Below are positions 60,201 to 64,000 of a DNA stretch of 64,000 nt, one piece after another. The stretch is from Rhea pennata (Eukaryota; Chordata; Aves; Rheiformes; Rheidae). Under the pieces are notes generated by a model. It had not been told where the DNA came from and ran no database searches. It saw nothing but the letters and a program-made list of their open reading frames with translations. Location of the stretch: assembly GCF_028389875.1 (NCBI RefSeq), contig NC_084666.1, positions 34,628,308 through 34,692,307 on the forward strand. Reading direction: 5' to 3'. The first letter of the stretch is position 1, and every line of letters begins with the position of its first letter. The position numbers were made by a program, and so were the translations under genes.

Positions 60201-62407
60201 GGCGCGTGCAAATTTAGCCACTGAATGGACGAAGGAACAGTCTGTTCTGCTGTTAGATTTCTGGGCTGTGACGCCTACCTGAGTAATACTCCCACTGCTA
60301 CATCAAAGCAAAAATAACACATTTCATCAGATCCTCAGTGCACCTTTGCCTATGTGACCATTGCACAGAAATCACAGATTCATAGACTTTCATATGAAAG
60401 ATATCACCACCATGATGCATGAGAGTATCAGTATCAGTAAAAGAATGATGGGAAATGATTTGTTTGCAACAGTTATCTGCACCACTGAACCAAGGGTTTC
60501 ACCACAGGCCTTTCCATCTGGCAGAAGGCTTATATCCAACATCTTTTCTGACCAATAAAATACAGAAGATTTTTCACATGAAAGGTATTTACAAGCATGA
60601 ACACTTGTCTCTCAGCCTCATCCACACATCGTTTGGCAGACATGCCTTCAAATGATACAAAAATAAATACTTTTATGAAAATCCATTACTGTTACACATG
60701 CACTAGTTTCAGGTTGTAGTGATTTTACAGAATGAGAACCATTAAATTATTTCAATCACTTTAGAGAAATCTATTTGTTTTGAAAGAAATAATCTAAAAC
60801 TGAAATCTAGTTTTTAGAAAAATAGGATAGCAGATTATCAAATATGCAAGGCTGCTTCACTTTAAAAAAAAGCAGGAGGATTTGTTTGGGTTTTTTGTTT
60901 TAGTTCTCTTCGACTCCCATGAAATACATTTGTCCTTTCATTAAAAAAACCTGCAGCAGAAAAAAAATGTTTTGGGGACTGTGGTACAGATTAAGTAAGG
61001 AGAAAAATAACTCATGTGTGTCATATCTCCTCTAATCAACGTAACATATTTATAAATTGAGTGGTGAAAAACAAATGCAGAGTATCATACACAACAGAAT
61101 GTCCAGGTTATTTATAATAATACTGCTCTCAGTCTTCTATTCATAGAACAATGATTCAGGTTTAGAATTAAACAGCTACTTACTTGTTGATAGTTCTCCC
61201 AAAAGTGACTTGTACTAGTGCAATCAATGTTTTTCTGACCCACTTAAACACTAGAACAACAAAAAAGGACAGAAAATGAAGATCAGGAATTTAATAACTT
61301 TAGGGACCCTATGATCACAGCCAAAAGAAAAATCCATATGATTTATCAGCAGCTTATACTAGAACCTTTTATGTTTAAAAATATTTCAAGTTTATTAAAC
61401 CACACAATTACCTGTTTCTTAAGGAAAAAAAAACTCAAAATTCAAACCCTTTTTGTATTGACTAGTATAATGTCATATACAGAGCAGCAGCATTAAAATT
61501 CTAAAAATATTTTAAGTCAAATAAACGAAACAGCTTTTAATTACAAATAATGGAAACAAATCTGAACGGTTCTTAGTAATTACTGGTTTCTCTCTCTTTC
61601 ATGATGTTCACCATTAGAGGAAAATCCTACATTTGGGAGATTCATCTGCCACTTTTTGAAGGTGCTGCATTTTAGAACAGTTGCTCTATAAAGATTTTAT
61701 ACAACGTTAAATATGGCTGCACTTTCAAATAGATACAAAAATAGTTGTCTTCACAACCATGATTCACATAGGTAAAGGAAAAAAAAAAATCTAGTAACAA
61801 AAAATGCCAGTTCTAATATTTTTTCCCTGACATAAATTACGTAACTAAAACACCTAATGTAACAGGTTTACAACGGACATTAAAATCATGTTGACTTGTC
61901 AGTGACATGTTCTGTGATAAAGCAGTCTATTTTTTCTTTCATCATAACTTACTCATTCTAATATGAAACCTATTTTCAGAAAACATGCCCTAGTACTCTC
62001 TTCTTTAAAAAAAATCTTTTTTTTTATGAAAGAAATCGAAACATTTTGAATGCAAACCCTCTCCCCTACCAGTTGCATTTTTACTGCAATGTTTTATTGG
62101 AATTTAACTTTAGAATAAAAATCTGGAAATTACAAGCTACTGCGAAACACCTCTTTTTCAAATGAATTGGCTATTTGGAGTGTGAGAATATTTCCACTCA
62201 TTTAAATAGCAGAAAACTCCAAATTACAAAACATCTGAGGTTTCTTGGCTAACAGATTCCACTAACAAGTAAGCAAATTTACAGCTTACTTCCTCGCAGC
62301 TCAAAAATTTCTCCGATCAGCATGAAGCACGGCTCTGCAAGAGATTCCCTTTTCCCATCCACCTCATCTCCATAGTCCGACAGGTCACTGTCCTCTTCTG
62401 TTTCTTC
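57240..62407 (-). CDS. SNX25: Sorting nexin-25, C-terminal exons (partial)
   Basis: Five terminal coding exons, in transcription order 62407-62290, 61250-61184, 59353-59172, 58320-58220 and 57314-57240, give 180 aa plus stop with all phases closing. The first part is acidic (EETEEDSDLSDYGDEVDG). Then come CFMLIGEIFELRGMFKWVRK, TLIALVQVTFGRTINKQIRD, FSEPMLVYYIGVFRDAFWPN and SLVGQQNARHGVVKVFNALQ. It ends LLTELCPELRAHLEQLNAT. This is the sorting-nexin C-terminal (nexin C) domain and matches human SNX25, a protein of about 840 aa with PXA, RGS and PX domains before it. Those domains must lie beyond the right edge. SNX25 is an endosomal protein reported to promote TGF-beta receptor degradation. 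Nothing looks broken. Confidence 0.96.
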
Positions 62408-64000
62408 CTGGGAAGAGAGGAACACAACTGGAACAGTTGCTTAAATACTGCAGGCAGCAGGATTATTCAGAATAGGATCACTGGAGAAGAATGGATTGAG
62501 CCACACCGGTTTTGGTGCTACTACTTATTTCAGGGCGAAGAGCAGACGGCGACCCACTTCTCAGTGCCGTCAAGCTGTTGTGCCTCAGCACCAGGCCTGC
62601 ACCGGCCACCCTCGTTCGCGGGGCCAGCACATGCCTTTTGTTTTCCCCCGCTGCGCTTAGCAGAACCCCAGCGAGGCAGACCTGTCCCACACTGACGGTG
62701 GTGTAATTTCCCAGTCTTTGTTCAGGAATGATCAACATGGCACACAGGCAAGTTTTCTCCTTCTGCAGTTCAAATCTTCCAAAAATCCCGCTATCTTTTT
62801 CTTTGTCCTCTTTGTTTTTCTGTCACTCCATTAGCTAACATTGCTTATTTTTCCCCTCTCATTTTCTAGCCCAGAAAACTTACTTCATAGCTCATCTTTC
62901 TTGCATTGTTTTTCTCTCCTCCTTTGCTTATTCTTATGGTCACAGTCTTTCACTCATTCATTGCCCGCCATTTGAACCCTGCTATATGGAGTGTATCCTG
63001 CAATATCTCAAGGTGTACATTAGTTCCTGTCTTTCTCCCTCCTCATGTCCTTCAGATCTCATCTAAAGCCCATCACTAACTCTGGCTACATTTCTGGTCC
63101 CCAGATCTTACTGCATAACATTGTATGGATAATTAACTCCATAGTGTTGCATATTCCGTCATTTATATCCTGCAACTTAACTTTCCTGTTTTGTATTTGG
63201 CATTTTCTCCAGCACTGCTAGAGAAGCTATTTCCCTCTTCATAATTAGAAAAGGGAAAGAAGACCCAACAGCAACGAAGTGCACTGTAAACTTCCAAATA
63301 CACTCAACTGTTCACTGACTTCTGTAGCTTGATGAGTATGCAGCTTTTAAAACTTTCTGATCATGTTAGGCTAAGCTGTGACCAGAGGCAGGAGACAAGC
63401 AGCCATATCACACTGACAGAAATATATGGAAACCACAAATCACTGCCAATCTTACCACACAAACACACAAATCTACTGACAACAAACAACTTACTCCAAG
63501 GACAGAGTCTAGATCAAAGTCCAGTTCTGTTCACTAGCTCCCCCTGGTCAACAGCCATTTTTGCCCTTCATTGTTTTCATTGCTCATGAAATTAATTAAT
63601 TTGTCCTAACAGACACCATTCCATATTTTTCATATTTTTTCCATAAAATTCCACCAAAAGAACAGAAAATAAGCTTTCTGAATTTGTAGGTAACATCAGC
63701 TTGAGAGAAGCAAGGAGACAGCCAGATCGTAAGATTACATTTTTCTATAGTCTAACCAAGTAGAAGAAATGATATAAAAAAAATACACACAGTATAGACT
63801 GATAAGGACAGATGCAAAGCACCAATAATTCACTGCGTGAACGTAGGAAATGAAACAATCAATGATGATAATTCTACAGAAAGGGATCTGAGGGCTAAGC
63901 TGCTGTGGAAAAAGCAAATGTAATACCACAATGTTTAAGGAGGAACACTGTCCGTAAGGTGTATGTATAATAATTGTCATACACATGATAGTAAATCACG
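62408..64000 (-). other. SNX25: SNX25 intron continuing off the window
   Basis: No further SNX25 exon was recognised between the exon at 62290-62407 and the window edge. A locally GC-richer patch at about 62510-62710 is open on both strands, but it has no sorting-nexin similarity and no paired splice sites that I trust. Confidence 0.5.

Noticed and set aside
63537-63550. CTCF-like motif on the minus strand (TGACCAGGGGGAGC)
   Set aside because: It has three mismatches to the core consensus, including one inside the GGC block; too weak to list.

Overview
The window is ordinary vertebrate nuclear DNA, almost certainly from a bird. The evidence is truncated CR1 LINEs with the avian-type 3' end, short introns, GC-rich CpG-island promoters, and a gene order matching human 4q35.1 read in the opposite direction. 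I found no ERV or LTR element, CRISPR array, operon, tRNA or rRNA gene. I found no unknown multi-gene system either. The notable material is regulatory motifs in the promoters and a few unexplained sequence structures.

Layout, left to right: a CR1 LINE (666-1442) beside a CpG island. CCDC110 on + (about 1.85-9.4 kb) encodes a coiled-coil testis protein; its six exons give 832 aa. CFAP96/C4orf47 on - (10.2 kb to about 22.2 kb) has seven coding exons and 312 aa. A bidirectional CpG-island promoter lies at about 22.0-22.9 kb. UFSP2 on + (to 37.2 kb, poly(A) signal near 37.83 kb) encodes the UFM1-specific protease with its Cys-Asp-His triad intact. ANKRD37 on - (38.34-40.48 kb) encodes a 171-aa ankyrin protein with a basic tail. 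LRP2BP on + (44.54-55.26 kb) encodes a 321-aa Sel1-repeat protein. The last five exons of SNX25 lie on - (57.24-62.41 kb), and its 5' part is off the right edge.

Nearly all exon boundaries were set by hand from GT/AG sites, reading-frame phase and remembered human protein sequences. For every gene the exon phases close exactly and the total length fits the family.

CCDC110, CFAP96 and LRP2BP are genes of ciliated or testicular cells (CFAP96 by family, the others by general expression knowledge). Each has an RFX X-box or near X-box in its CpG-island promoter, the best being a perfect 13-mer 98 bp before the CCDC110 start. ANKRD37, a known HIF-1 target in mammals, has several antisense RCGTG hypoxia-type motifs upstream. 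The UFSP2/CFAP96 promoter holds a perfect CLEAR/USF palindrome, a perfect NRF1 palindrome and an unexplained doublet of 12-bp palindromes.
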